Assembly: GCA_002789675.1 (NCBI GenBank) | Contig: PFTR01000167.1 | Span: forward strand, 1 to 35,738 | Length of the DNA stretch: 35,738 bases | Reading direction: 5' to 3' | Source: Alphaproteobacteria bacterium CG_4_9_14_3_um_filter_47_13 | GTDB lineage: Bacteria; Pseudomonadota; Alphaproteobacteria; Micavibrionales; Micavibrionaceae | Shown: positions 25,979 to 34,109 of the stretch, piece by piece | How positions within the stretch are numbered: the first letter of the stretch is position 1 | Layout: each line of letters opens with the position of its first letter | Program-made: the position numbers and the translations under genes | Notes under the pieces: model-generated | Seen by the model: the letters and a program-made list of their open reading frames with translations, nothing else | The model's database searches: none | Told to the model about the DNA's origin: nothing

Positions 25979-26283
25979 AGAGAGAGCAGGCTGCCGACAA
26001 CAGCAAGTCCAATGACGATGGCCGCAGCCTTTGCCGCAAGTGCCCAATGTTGCGGCCCTTTATATAAATCGGCGGCAACCCAGATCGGTTTGACCATAAA
26101 TCCGGCCCATACGATTTTGAAAAGTCCGAAGATTATCGCAAGTGGTGTCAAAACACTGCCAAGAACACTTAATCCGAGAATAATCGCAAAATAATAAATC
26201 CAGAAAACCTGCTGTAAAGGAAGTTTACCGTTCCAGAGGGACTGGATCATGGTATTAAAATCGAATTTTTCTTTATCCGTCAT
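25975..26283 (-). CDS. Small membrane protein coupled to the O-antigen-ligase-like gene
   Basis: Encodes 102 residues with membrane helices at roughly 24-58 (two closely packed) and 80-101, and a cytoplasmic N-terminus starting MTDKEKFDFNTMIQSLW. The start ATG at 26283 lies eleven bases inside the end of the upstream gene, with GGAG at a good distance, so translation is coupled to it. The segment WVAADLYKGPQHWALAAKA between helices is a distinctive soluble loop. Family not recognised; an accessory subunit for polysaccharide export or ligation is conceivable but unproven. Confidence 0.75.
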   Translation of the reverse strand: MTDKEKFDFNTMIQSLWNGKLPLQQVFWIYYFAIILGLSVLGSVLTPLAIIFGLFKIVWAGFMVKPIWVAADLYKGPQHWALAAKAAAIVIGLAVVGSLLSL

Positions 26284-27535
26284 GTTTTATCTCCTTATTA
26301 ATAGTCTGGTTATTCTCGTAAAGACGCATACTTAAAAGAGCGATCGAAATAGTTACCATGATAAGCCCGATAAGCCAGCTTTGCCAGAGTCCGTAGCCGA
26401 ACGAAATCGCTGTTAATAATATCATAAAACAGGGCAGGGCAATACGCGCCTGATTAAAATTTAGTCTGCTGAATTTATTTGTTAGAAAAACAAGAAGGGA
26501 TGAGCCAAAAAGAGCGCCGATCAGACCAAATTCGATCCAGAGCTGAATCGCAAAATTATGGGGGTGAAGTTCTGTGATTCCTTCACGGTATATTTGCATC
26601 GTGTCAAAATCGGTAATCATGCGGGTCGCTTCCATTCCGAATCCGTAAAAAGGCTGCTTTAATGCATAACGTCCGATTTTATCCCAGATCTCAAGACGCT
26701 CTCCACCAAATCCGGCACCCTGCCCCAGAAAAGGCATTTTTGTTACTGTCGCTGCAAAGTGATCGAACATACCGATGGCCAGAAACGGCGCGGATAAAAC
26801 ACCGATGACCAGAATGGCCGTGAAGGCCATCCAGATTTTTTTATGGCTATAGGGGAAAAAAAAATAACAGAGGGTGGCTAGAATAAAGCCTAGTTGCGCT
26901 GACTGGCTCTGGGTCAGAAAAAGTAAAAAACCGAATACTGTAAAAAGACCGCCTTGCAGGATCTTGTTCTTATAAGTTCCGGAAATACCAATCATGGTAA
27001 AAAAAAGTGCCAGTAGCGCAATAACACTGCGGTTTAAAGTGGCTCCTGCAACTTCTTCTCCTTGAGCCATGCCGTGTGTAAGCCGATGGAAAGGAAAATT
27101 ACCGGCCATGTCGATGCTGCAAACGAGCGCCGCGCCAAATGCGATGCCAGTCATGATTTTTAAATAAGGCCGGACGGTTGCAAGTGGTATGGATTGTGCC
27201 ACTGCAACCAAAGCAATGCCCGGCAGGATAATCAGCGCAACTTTTAGAGTGCGGCTTACAACATATCCGCCATCAATGGCCCAGAGACTGCTTGCTCCGG
27301 CTAAAAACAGAATGGCAAGTGCCCATAAAAATATTGTTTTGGGGAATTCCGGTTTTTCATTGAAAACAAAAGGATAGGCTATAAGACTAACCGTGCCGAT
27401 AATCCCCGGCCAAAATGCCAGAAAGCGTGGCGCAATAATGGCAACAACCATTGTAAGCGCGAGACCGCATATGAAAATCAAGCCAAAAACAGTGCTTTTT
27501 CTATTGTATAATTCTACCATAAAATCCAGTAGCAT
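26273..27535 (-). CDS. O-antigen ligase / polymerase-like membrane protein
   Basis: A polytopic inner-membrane protein of 420 residues with about ten to twelve helices. Near residue 340 it has LHPHNFAIQLWIEFGLIGAL, the HxxN-x5-E-x-G pattern of the WaaL/Wzy (PF04932) family, preceded by the periplasmic loop with GQGAGFGGERLEIWDK and PFYGFGMEATR. Such enzymes attach O-antigen or another glycan to lipid A core or a protein, or polymerise it. The start could be ATG at 27535 or 27520; neither has a clear ribosome site. The C-terminal end overlaps the small membrane gene by eleven bases. It fits with the nearby fucose pathway. Confidence 0.88.
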   Translation of the reverse strand: MLLDFMVELYNRKSTVFGLIFICGLALTMVVAIIAPRFLAFWPGIIGTVSLIAYPFVFNEKPEFPKTIFLWALAILFLAGASSLWAIDGGYVVSRTLKVALIILPGIALVAVAQSIPLATVRPYLKIMTGIAFGAALVCSIDMAGNFPFHRLTHGMAQGEEVAGATLNRSVIALLALFFTMIGISGTYKNKILQGGLFTVFGFLLFLTQSQSAQLGFILATLCYFFFPYSHKKIWMAFTAILVIGVLSAPFLAIGMFDHFAATVTKMPFLGQGAGFGGERLEIWDKIGRYALKQPFYGFGMEATRMITDFDTMQIYREGITELHPHNFAIQLWIEFGLIGALFGSSLLVFLTNKFSRLNFNQARIALPCFMILLTAISFGYGLWQSWLIGLIMVTISIALLSMRLYENNQTINKEIKHDG

Positions 27536-27617
27536 TATTTAGAAAGCAGTAACAGAATGTATCTGTTTTTCTCCCCTGCATTTTAGGATGTGACATATTT
27601 TTTTGTAACCTTTCACA

Positions 27618-27646
27618 TTGATCAGAAGAATTGCTCATCGTATGCT
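27618..27646 (+). promoter_or_regulatory. Possible promoter of the bufferin operon
   Basis: TTGATC (27618-27623) and TATGCT (27641-27646) are separated by 17 bases, four matches of six in each box. Transcription would begin near 27653, about 40 bases before the bufA start. A GTAACC at 27605-27610 nearby resembles ECF sigma -35 sequences but lacks a partner at the right distance. Confidence 0.4.
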
Positions 27647-27691
27647 AAATTCCCGATGCATGACATAAACCAAATAAAAGGAAAAATTACG

Positions 27692-28033
27692 ATGAATATG
27701 AAGAAAGTCGTAACCGCCGGAATTATCGCAGGTGCTGTCTCTTTGGCGATTGCGAATGTGAATACAGCCAATGCTGAAAACGCCAAAACAGAAAAATGTT
27801 ATGGTGTGGTAAAGGCTGGTGCCAATGATTGTGCCTCTGCCGATAAAAGCCATAGCTGCATGGGGCAGGCCGCAAAGGATGGCGATGTGAAAGAATGGGT
27901 TGCTGTTCCTGCCGGACTTTGCGAAAAGCTGGTCGGGGGATCTCTTGCTGCCGGTGAAGGCGGTACAAAAGCATCCTGTGATGGAAAATCAGGCTGTGAA
28001 GGCAAAGAGCAAAAAGAAGACCATAAAGGGTAA
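27692..28033 (+). CDS. bufA: Bufferin-type metallophore precursor (DUF2282, BufA1/GigA)
   Basis: A ribosomally made, post-translationally modified copper-binding peptide precursor. The ATG at 27692 is selected because AAAGGAAAA lies upstream and a typical signal peptide begins there ([20 protein letters not shown], cleavage after ANA at residue 28). The mature part has the DUF2282 pattern with [21 protein letters not shown], and [17 protein letters not shown]. Cysteines are at 36, 47, 56, 77, 96 and 102; the last two are in a glycine/lysine-rich tail ([10 protein letters not shown]). In Caulobacter bufferins, cysteines are converted to thiooxazole by the DUF692 partner, which is the next gene here, four bases on. 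The exact residues modified in this protein are not known. Confidence 0.9.
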   Translation: MNMKKVVTAGIIAGAVSLAIANVNTANAENAKTEKCYGVVKAGANDCASADKSHSCMGQAAKDGDVKEWVAVPAGLCEKLVGGSLAAGEGGTKASCDGKSGCEGKEQKEDHKG

Positions 28034-28037
28034 GTGA

Positions 28038-28937
28038 ATGTCTTCGCATTCTTACATGAATGCCGATAAATATCCTCTTCCGGCTGTTCCGTTTCGGGCA
28101 GCCGGAATTGGGCTACGGACAAAACATTATGAAGATATTCTTGTTCAAAAGCCGGATATTGGCTGGATCGAGGTGCATCCCGAAAATTATTTTGGTGGCG
28201 GCATGCACCGTCATTATCTGGGAAAGGCGCGGGAGCATTACCCGCTAAGTTTACATGCTGTGGGACTTTCATTGGGATCGGATCAGCCTGTTGATGAAAA
28301 CCACATTAAAAAATTCAAGGAACTGATTGATATTTTTGAGCCGTTTCAGGTGTCTGATCATGCCTCATGGAGTGCCAGCGGCAATGCACATCTGAATGAT
28401 CTTCTGCCGCTTCCTTATACTGAAGAAACACTGTGCCGTTTATGTGAAAATATTGACAGGGTGCAAACCTGTTTTGGCCGAAATATTCTCGTTGAAAATC
28501 CTTCAACCTATCTGTCCTTTACAATTGATGAAATGCCGGAATATGAATTTATGAATGAACTGGCAGAACGTGCCGGATGCGATATTCTTCTTGATGTGAA
28601 TAATATCTATGTCCAGTCCGTCAATCATGGTTTTGATCCCTATGATTATATCAACAATATCAACGTCTTTCCTATTAAAGAAATTCATCTGGCCGGCCAT
28701 ACGGAACGGGTCTTCGAGGACGGATCAATACTGGTTGATACCCATAACCGTCCGGTGCGGGATGAGGTCTGGGAGCTGTATCGTCATACAATTAACAGGC
28801 TTGGCGCTATTCCGACATTGATAGAATGGGATGGTGATATTCCGGCGCTGGTGGAACTGGTTCATCAGTCTGATAAAGCGCAGGCCATTATTGATGCACA
28901 TATCATACAGGATCAGGCCGTGCATGCCGCTGAGTAA
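28038..28937 (+). CDS. bufB: DUF692/MNIO family peptide-modifying enzyme (BufB)
   Basis: A multinuclear non-heme iron-dependent oxidative enzyme (formerly DUF692), a TIM-barrel fold related to MbnB, which would modify cysteines of the precursor encoded just upstream. In the 299-residue product: AGIGLRTKHYEDIL (22-35), the VHPENYFGGG region (46-55), LHAVGLSLGSD (72-82), SDHASW (106-111), VENPSTYL (152-159), LDVNNIYVQSVNHGFDP (185-201) and EIHLAGH (215-221), with DTHNRPV near 234. The His, Glu, Asp and Asn residues in these motifs are the expected iron ligands. It overlaps the next gene by 14 bases. Confidence 0.94.
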   Translation: MSSHSYMNADKYPLPAVPFRAAGIGLRTKHYEDILVQKPDIGWIEVHPENYFGGGMHRHYLGKAREHYPLSLHAVGLSLGSDQPVDENHIKKFKELIDIFEPFQVSDHASWSASGNAHLNDLLPLPYTEETLCRLCENIDRVQTCFGRNILVENPSTYLSFTIDEMPEYEFMNELAERAGCDILLDVNNIYVQSVNHGFDPYDYINNINVFPIKEIHLAGHTERVFEDGSILVDTHNRPVRDEVWELYRHTINRLGAIPTLIEWDGDIPALVELVHQSDKAQAIIDAHIIQDQAVHAAE

Positions 28938-29712
28938 GATTCAGAAAAATTTTAAGGAGATGATCCTTGAACCTGATTATTCTGATCGGGAACAGGAGGT
29001 TTTTCGGGCTATGTTCCGGCAGAATTACGGCATCGCGCTTGAAAACCGTATGAAAGTTTACCGCAATAATATTGTCAGGGGTCTGAGTGATGCGGCGATG
29101 GCAGCCTTGCCAATGACCAGAAAATTGGTGGGCGAGGCTTTTCTGGAACAGGCAATGCGCCATTATGTTCTGCAGAATCTTCCCGAGGAGGGAAATTTAA
29201 CGCTATATGGGATGGGTTTTCCTGATTTTATAAAAGAATATGAGCCTGCCCGTCATCTCCCTTATCTATCCGATTTTACCAGACTGGAATGGGCGTGGGA
29301 GGCCGCTTATTATGCCGATGATGATAGAGCGCTTGATCCTGTTCTGCTTGCCGATATTTCCGAGGAAAAGCTTCTCCATCTCGTGTTTGCGTTTCGTTCT
29401 TCTTTTTCGCTTCTTGACTCTGTATTTCCGCTCGATGAAATTGTTGATTTTTGCCGTGCCGATGAAGCAGAGGAGATGCATGAACTAAGCAACAAAGGGG
29501 CAAAACTTATGGTGTTTCGCCCCGATTTGAAAGTTGAAATCAGGAAGCTGGATGAAAGTGAATATAAGTTTTTAAAGCTATTACAGCAGGGCCAGACAAT
29601 TGAGAGAGTCGTTGTAACTCTTCTTGAGTCTGATCCGAATTTCAATATCACGGATCTTTTACAAAAACATTTACGTCTGGGAACATTTTCTGATTTTGAG
29701 ATGAGGAGCTAG
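28924..29712 (+). CDS. bufC: DUF2063 family partner protein (BufC)
   Basis: The DUF2063 protein is the usual partner of DUF692 enzymes and supplies a precursor-binding domain. I chose the ATG at 28924 (PLSKIQKNFKEMILEPDYSD), since family members begin with a Leu-x-x-Leu/Ile-Gln helix like this; an ATG at 28960 is directly adjacent to its AAGGAG and so poorly spaced. The 262-residue product has MFRQNYGIALENRMKVYRNN, LYGMGFPDFIKEYEP and LPYLSDFTRLEWAWEAAYYA, all typical of the family. The C-terminal half (FKLLQQGQTIERVV) is the usual winged-helix-like part. It is followed by DoxX three bases later. Confidence 0.9.
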   Translation: MPLSKIQKNFKEMILEPDYSDREQEVFRAMFRQNYGIALENRMKVYRNNIVRGLSDAAMAALPMTRKLVGEAFLEQAMRHYVLQNLPEEGNLTLYGMGFPDFIKEYEPARHLPYLSDFTRLEWAWEAAYYADDDRALDPVLLADISEEKLLHLVFAFRSSFSLLDSVFPLDEIVDFCRADEAEEMHELSNKGAKLMVFRPDLKVEIRKLDESEYKFLKLLQQGQTIERVVVTLLESDPNFNITDLLQKHLRLGTFSDFEMRS

Positions 29713-29715
29713 AAT

Positions 29716-30222
29716 ATGAAGTCATTTTTGCTGAAAGCCGATCATTTGATCGAGCCTTTGCGTCATATTGCCGATAAATTTGCAACGCCTTTGCTGTATC
29801 TTGGTTTGCGGCTTTATGTTGCCGAAGATTTTTTTCGCTCTGGCTGGGGACGTTTAAAAGATTATTTAAATGGAAGCTGGGAGACGCAGCTTTTCCTGTT
29901 TGGAATGGAGCATCCTGTTCCCGGTCTTGATCCGGCTCTGGCCGCACCGGTAACAATGGTGGCAGAGTTAATATTGCCCGTTCTTCTTGTTTTTGGTCTG
30001 TTGACCCGTTTGGGTGCGGCGGGTCTGTTTATGATGGCGCTGATAATCCAGTTGACCTATCTGGAGCATTTCCAGCATATTGTCTGGATGACAATGATGG
30101 CAGTAATTTTTGTCAAAGGAGCAGGCGTTATTTCTTTTGATTATTTATTATTAAAATGGATTAAAAAGGAAAAGGAAATTGAAAATGAGCCAACCGAAAA
30201 TTGCTGCGCGAAATCCCGTTGA
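29716..30222 (+). CDS. bufD: DoxX-family membrane protein (BufD/GigT-like)
   Basis: A 168-residue inner-membrane protein with four predicted helices, as is usual for the DoxX member of bufferin/gig operons. Features: LLYLGLRLYVAEDFFRSGWGRL (helix 1, with the family's F-x-x-G/S-x-x-K/R pattern), PVTMVAELILPVLLVFGLLTRL, and QLTYLEHFQHIVWMTMMAVIF. GAGGAG sits seven bases before the ATG. The tail is rich in Lys/Glu and ends with NCCAKSR, a Cys pair of possible metal interest. Its last 38 bases overlap the CDGSH gene. Its function may be in redox balance or transport; this is not established. Confidence 0.88.
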   Translation: MKSFLLKADHLIEPLRHIADKFATPLLYLGLRLYVAEDFFRSGWGRLKDYLNGSWETQLFLFGMEHPVPGLDPALAAPVTMVAELILPVLLVFGLLTRLGAAGLFMMALIIQLTYLEHFQHIVWMTMMAVIFVKGAGVISFDYLLLKWIKKEKEIENEPTENCCAKSR

Positions 30223-30430
30223 AGTCGAATTGGACGAAGGAAAAGTGTATTTTTTTTGCACTTGCGGACACTCCAAAAAACAGCCTTTTTGTGATGGTTC
30301 TCATACCAATACAGATTTTACACCTCATAAATTCACTGCTGAAAAAACAGGCAGGGTTTGGCTGTGCCAGTGTAAAAATACCGGGAATCGTCCCTTTTGT
30401 GATGGAACACACAAAAAGCTGCCTGTTTAA
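30185..30430 (+). CDS. Dual CDGSH-type iron-sulfur protein
   Basis: An 81-residue small protein with two complete CDGSH (mitoNEET-like) 2Fe-2S sites: Cys25, Cys27, Cys36, His40 in CTCGHSKKQPFCDGSH and Cys61, Cys63, Cys72, His76 in CQCKNTGNRPFCDGTH. Each site has the three-Cys one-His ligand set. The ATG at 30185 is supported by AAGGAAA and lies 38 bases inside bufD, in another frame, so expression is coupled. Known functions of such proteins include electron transfer and iron-sulfur or redox sensing. Its presence at the end of a copper-peptide operon is notable. Confidence 0.93.
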   Translation: MSQPKIAARNPVEVELDEGKVYFFCTCGHSKKQPFCDGSHTNTDFTPHKFTAEKTGRVWLCQCKNTGNRPFCDGTHKKLPV

Positions 30431-30494
30431 TTTTCCGGTATGATGGAGTGGAAAGCGTTATAGCAATAGGTCTGGTTTGTCTGGTAGTCCCTTT

Positions 30495-31544
30495 TTATTT
30501 TCCAACAGATATTAAAATATCCAGAAACTGTTGTGCAACGGCTTGCCAGGTATAGTTTTCCTCGGTGTGGCGGCGGCGCTGGTCTTTGGTGTTTTTGGTA
30601 AGAGCGAGCGCTCTGGCGGCAGCATCGGCTAGATCATGGTCATGCAGGGCGCCGAGATATGTTTGTGTAATAATATCGCGTGGCCCCGTAACATTATAGG
30701 CGGCAACCGGCAGACCGGAAGCCAGTGCCTCGACCAGAACCATTCCGAAGGTATCCGTGCGCGAAGGAAAGACAAAAATATCGGCGCTGCGGTAATGCGC
30801 GGCCAGATCTTCTTTTTCCTTTTTACCGATGAAACAGGCCGCCGGATATTTGCGTTTTAACATAGGAAGATCAGGGCCTTCTCCGATAATGACTTTAGAA
30901 CCTTCCCAGTCCATATCCAGAAAGGCTTCAAGATTTTTCTCAATGGCAATACGCCCGACATAAAGCGCTACAGGATGGGGCAGGTCATGAAATAATGTGG
31001 CATCGCCAGGGTAAAAAATGTCAAGACGCGCCCCGCGTGACAAACGGTGCATATCTGTCCTGAAGCCCCATAATTTCAGCTCCTTCTCCAGGCTTTCTGT
31101 TGCCACTATCACTCCGGTGGCGTGGTCATGGAATATCTGTAAATGACGAATAATAATATTTTTGATAAAATTGGTTAAAAAAGGTAGATATTTTCCAATA
31201 CGTTTGGCGATATAATCCGGAAAATGGGAGTGGTAACAGGTTGTGAATTTAAAGCCGTGGCGGCGGCAGTATTTTTGTCCTGCCCGTCCTAGAAAAGCTT
31301 CTGTTCCGATATGAATGACATCAGGATTAAAATCATCAATCATTTTTTCCAGACGGCGATAGGGGAAAAGTGCCAGTTTTATTTCCGGATAGCCCGGAAG
31401 CGCTATACACCATGGAAAATCGGCAGGACCAATGACTGTTATTTCATGCCCCCTATGGGTCAATTCTTCGCTAATATGCTCGTATGTGCGCACGACACCG
31501 TTGATCTGGGGTTTCCATGCATCGCTGATGATTAAAATTTTCAT
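30495..31544 (-). CDS. Glycosyltransferase family 4 (mannosyltransferase-like)
   Basis: A GT-B fold retaining glycosyltransferase of 349 residues, cytoplasmic. N-terminal SDAWKPQINGVVRTYEHISE (7-26) and GPADFP (39-44) match the GDP-mannose-dependent alpha-mannosyltransferase (MgtA-like) group; YHSHFPDYI (104-112) is also typical. C-terminal nucleotide-sugar site: VGRIAIEKNLEAF (196-208), GEGPDLPML (221-229), and RTDTFGMVLVEALASGLPV (262-280) with the E-x7-E pattern. The acceptor may be a glycolipid or polysaccharide. It is convergent with the CDGSH gene and divergent from the following secreted protein gene. Confidence 0.9.
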   Translation of the reverse strand: MKILIISDAWKPQINGVVRTYEHISEELTHRGHEITVIGPADFPWCIALPGYPEIKLALFPYRRLEKMIDDFNPDVIHIGTEAFLGRAGQKYCRRHGFKFTTCYHSHFPDYIAKRIGKYLPFLTNFIKNIIIRHLQIFHDHATGVIVATESLEKELKLWGFRTDMHRLSRGARLDIFYPGDATLFHDLPHPVALYVGRIAIEKNLEAFLDMDWEGSKVIIGEGPDLPMLKRKYPAACFIGKKEKEDLAAHYRSADIFVFPSRTDTFGMVLVEALASGLPVAAYNVTGPRDIITQTYLGALHDHDLADAAARALALTKNTKDQRRRHTEENYTWQAVAQQFLDILISVGK

Positions 31545-31628
31545 GGGAAAAGACTGTTATTTCCGTGTGCGCAGTTATAGACTTAATTATAGCATGATCT
31601 ATTACGGGCGAAAGAAAAACAGTCAAGA

Positions 31629-33020
31629 ATGAATTTTTTTTATAAAGCAATTTTCGTACTGGTGGTTTTTTTCGCATTGTCGCCTGTGGAATTACGGGCG
31701 CAGACATGTGGAACAGAGTACGAAGTCATAGTAACGCTAAATCCCCCGATATTTGGGTTTCCGACAGTCTGGGATGCGAAATATAATCTCAAGGACAGGA
31801 TGATGCAAACGGCTTCCGGTGTGGCGATGGAAGGCGGCACGGTTTTTACCTACGGAAGAACCCTGTCCCTTGATCACTTCCAGCCGCAGGAGATCGTATT
31901 CTCTGAAATTAATCGGCGGGGCCGGGCGCTGAAGGAAGAAAAATATCCGGCAAAAGACGGGGAAGATCCCGTAAAAATGATTCGTTCCGGCAAAGAATTT
32001 ATTGCTATTTCGAATTTACGTGGCGGGGCGGGAAAAAAAGAAAAACAGGCGCGTTTGAGCTGGCATGATTTGAATGGAAAATACAAACGCGAAAAATTGC
32101 TGCAGGACAAAGTTTTTGATTATGAAGCCATGGGTCTGGTTCAGTCCGGTGACTCATCCGGTTTTATTGTGATTATTCGCGGGATCAATCGTCACGATGA
32201 AACGGACCAGAATGGCATTTTGATAAAATTTACGCCGGGTGGCGAGCTTTTGTGGAAGCGTAGCTATCGTCCGGGTATTCCAAATGTCCTTCATAATCTT
32301 GTGCCTATAAAGGACGGGAATTATATCGCCGTTGGCCGTATCCGGCTTGATGACGGGCGCATGGCGGGATGGGCTATGAAGCTGGGATTTGATGGCGCTA
32401 TTCACTGGCAAAGAATCTATCCGCGCGGTTCTTTTTCCGTTTTTCACCATGCGGCTCTTTCTGCCTTGCAAACAGGTGAAGGAAAAGGATTTATTCTATC
32501 GGGAAACTCGAAGCCCTATGATGGAAATCCTGAGGCGGCGTGGGTCATGGCCATTGATGCTCTGGGAGAACCGTTATGGCAGCGTTATTATCGGCGGCCG
32601 GATTACGGGCTACAGGGGCAATGGATTGTTAGTGAACCGGATGGGCGTCTGGTCGTGATTATGAATGCCAAAGCAGTCAGTGGTGAAGGCCATCATGACC
32701 ATGTGCGGATGCTCACTTTGACGCAACGTGGCGTCCAGCTTGCCGATGAAGCTTATTATGAAGGACGGCAGACACGGGCAACAGATTATGTTGCAGGCTG
32801 GAATGGTGAACGTATTCTGACCGCCGTGATCGAGGATGATCGGGGCGAGGATGAAGAAAATGGAACTGTGCCGATTCATGTGGTCGGTCTTCTTCCCGAA
32901 GAAGACACCGGAACAGAAACATTTCCTGCCGAACAGGAAAAGCCGATTTATAAAGGCTGGGTTTTTGTTGCGACAGCCCTTGATCCTTATGATGATCCCT
33001 GTCATGCATATCAAAAATAG
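31629..33020 (+). CDS. Secreted beta-propeller-like protein of unknown function
   Basis: Encodes 463 residues with a clear N-terminal signal peptide (YKAIFVLVVFFALSPVELRAQ, cleavage after RAQ or near it), so it is probably periplasmic or extracellular. The mature part consists of about six or seven repeats of a strand pattern ending in a hydrophobic D-x-x-G block: for instance WAMKLGFDGAIHWQRIY and WVMAIDALGEPLWQRYY, which resemble PQQ-type or delta-60-type propeller blades. Two cysteines flank the domain (near residue 27 and near the C-terminus CHAYQK), possibly a disulfide clasp. The gene stops three bases before rluD. No catalytic motif is recognised. Confidence 0.8.
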   Translation: MNFFYKAIFVLVVFFALSPVELRAQTCGTEYEVIVTLNPPIFGFPTVWDAKYNLKDRMMQTASGVAMEGGTVFTYGRTLSLDHFQPQEIVFSEINRRGRALKEEKYPAKDGEDPVKMIRSGKEFIAISNLRGGAGKKEKQARLSWHDLNGKYKREKLLQDKVFDYEAMGLVQSGDSSGFIVIIRGINRHDETDQNGILIKFTPGGELLWKRSYRPGIPNVLHNLVPIKDGNYIAVGRIRLDDGRMAGWAMKLGFDGAIHWQRIYPRGSFSVFHHAALSALQTGEGKGFILSGNSKPYDGNPEAAWVMAIDALGEPLWQRYYRRPDYGLQGQWIVSEPDGRLVVIMNAKAVSGEGHHDHVRMLTLTQRGVQLADEAYYEGRQTRATDYVAGWNGERILTAVIEDDRGEDEENGTVPIHVVGLLPEEDTGTETFPAEQEKPIYKGWVFVATALDPYDDPCHAYQK

Positions 33021-33023
33021 AAA

Positions 33024-34022
33024 ATGAGCCAGAACCCGGACGATTTTACAGATGATGAGGATATACTGACCTGCATAGTGCAGGAAGAGGATCATGATGC
33101 GCGGCTGGATAAAATGCTGGCGCAGCGTTTTCCCGATTTCTCCCGCTCGCGCCTGAAAGCGCTTATTCTGGAAGGTGCTGTCAGTCTTGATGGCGTGAGA
33201 TGTACAGATCCTTCGTGTAAAGTTAAAAAAGAGATGGTGCTGGCTGTCACGGTACCGCCTCCCGTTGACGGTATACCGGAAGCCGAGAATATTCCGCTCG
33301 AAATTCTTTATGAAGATGACGCGCTTTTAGTGGTGAACAAGCAGGTCGGGCTGGTGGTGCATCCGGGGGCGGGGCATTATACAGGAACGCTGGTGAATGC
33401 CTTATTGTATCATTGTGGTGATAGTTTATCCGGTATTGGCGGCGTGCGCAGACCGGGTATTGTGCATCGCCTTGACAAGGATACCAGCGGCCTGATGGTT
33501 GTGGCAAAATCAGATCAGGCTCATCAGGCACTTTCGGCACAGCTGGCCGACCGGACACTCGGACGGCATTATAAGGCTGTGGTATGGGGCGTGCCTCTAC
33601 GCAAAGGTTTTATAGACCAGCCCATCGGCAGACATGCGGGAAACCGTCTGAAAATGTCGGTCAACCATAAAAACGGACGTGAGGCAGGAACCCATTATCA
33701 ACTGGGGCAGAGCTATCACGGGACAGTATCGCTGGTTGATTGCTGGCTTGAATCAGGACGAACCCATCAGGTCAGGGTTCATATGGCTTTTATAAAGCAT
33801 CCGCTGCTGGGGGATACTCTCTATGGACAGCAGCGCAATAGCGGAGAATCTGCTCTGAAAAAAGCGGGTTATGAGCCTGATGTTATTGCAGAAATACTGG
33901 CGTTCCCGAGACAGGCACTCCATGCATGGAGGATGGGATTTATCCATCCTCTCAGCGGTGAGGAAATGTTTTTTGAAGCGCCTTTGCCAGAGGATCTCAC
34001 TCGTCTGCTTTCGCTTTTATAA
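33024..34022 (+). CDS. rluD: Ribosomal large subunit pseudouridine synthase (RluD type)
   Basis: An RluA-family pseudouridine synthase that modifies 23S rRNA helix 69 if it is truly RluD. The 332-residue product has an S4 domain (residues about 25-80, with LDKMLAQRFPDFSRSRLKALILEGAV), then the catalytic domain with VNKQVGLVVHPGAG, HRLDKDTSGLMVVAK (catalytic Asp151), LADRTLGRHYKAVVWG and ESGRTHQVRVHMAFIKHPLLGD. It starts three bases after the propeller gene without a distinct ribosome site, hinting at coupling. RluC is the alternative, but the RPGIVHRLDKDTSG context favours RluD. Confidence 0.9.
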   Translation: MSQNPDDFTDDEDILTCIVQEEDHDARLDKMLAQRFPDFSRSRLKALILEGAVSLDGVRCTDPSCKVKKEMVLAVTVPPPVDGIPEAENIPLEILYEDDALLVVNKQVGLVVHPGAGHYTGTLVNALLYHCGDSLSGIGGVRRPGIVHRLDKDTSGLMVVAKSDQAHQALSAQLADRTLGRHYKAVVWGVPLRKGFIDQPIGRHAGNRLKMSVNHKNGREAGTHYQLGQSYHGTVSLVDCWLESGRTHQVRVHMAFIKHPLLGDTLYGQQRNSGESALKKAGYEPDVIAEILAFPRQALHAWRMGFIHPLSGEEMFFEAPLPEDLTRLLSLL

Positions 34023-34109
34023 GTTATTTTAAAGGGAAGCTGTCAATGATATTCTGAAAAATATAGAAAATCATTTGCCTGTATCACGTTTATATCGTTC
34101 AATAGACGT

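Noticed and set aside
27605-27610. GTAACC as an ECF sigma -35 for the bufferin operon
   Set aside because: No CGAA/CGTA-like -10 lies 15-17 bases downstream; CGTA occurs only at 27639, 28 bases away. A sigma-70-like pair is at least as good.
27590-27691. Upstream in-frame extension of the bufferin precursor (34 residues)
   Set aside because: It would bury the signal peptide and cross the promoter-like region; the ATG at 27692 has the ribosome site.
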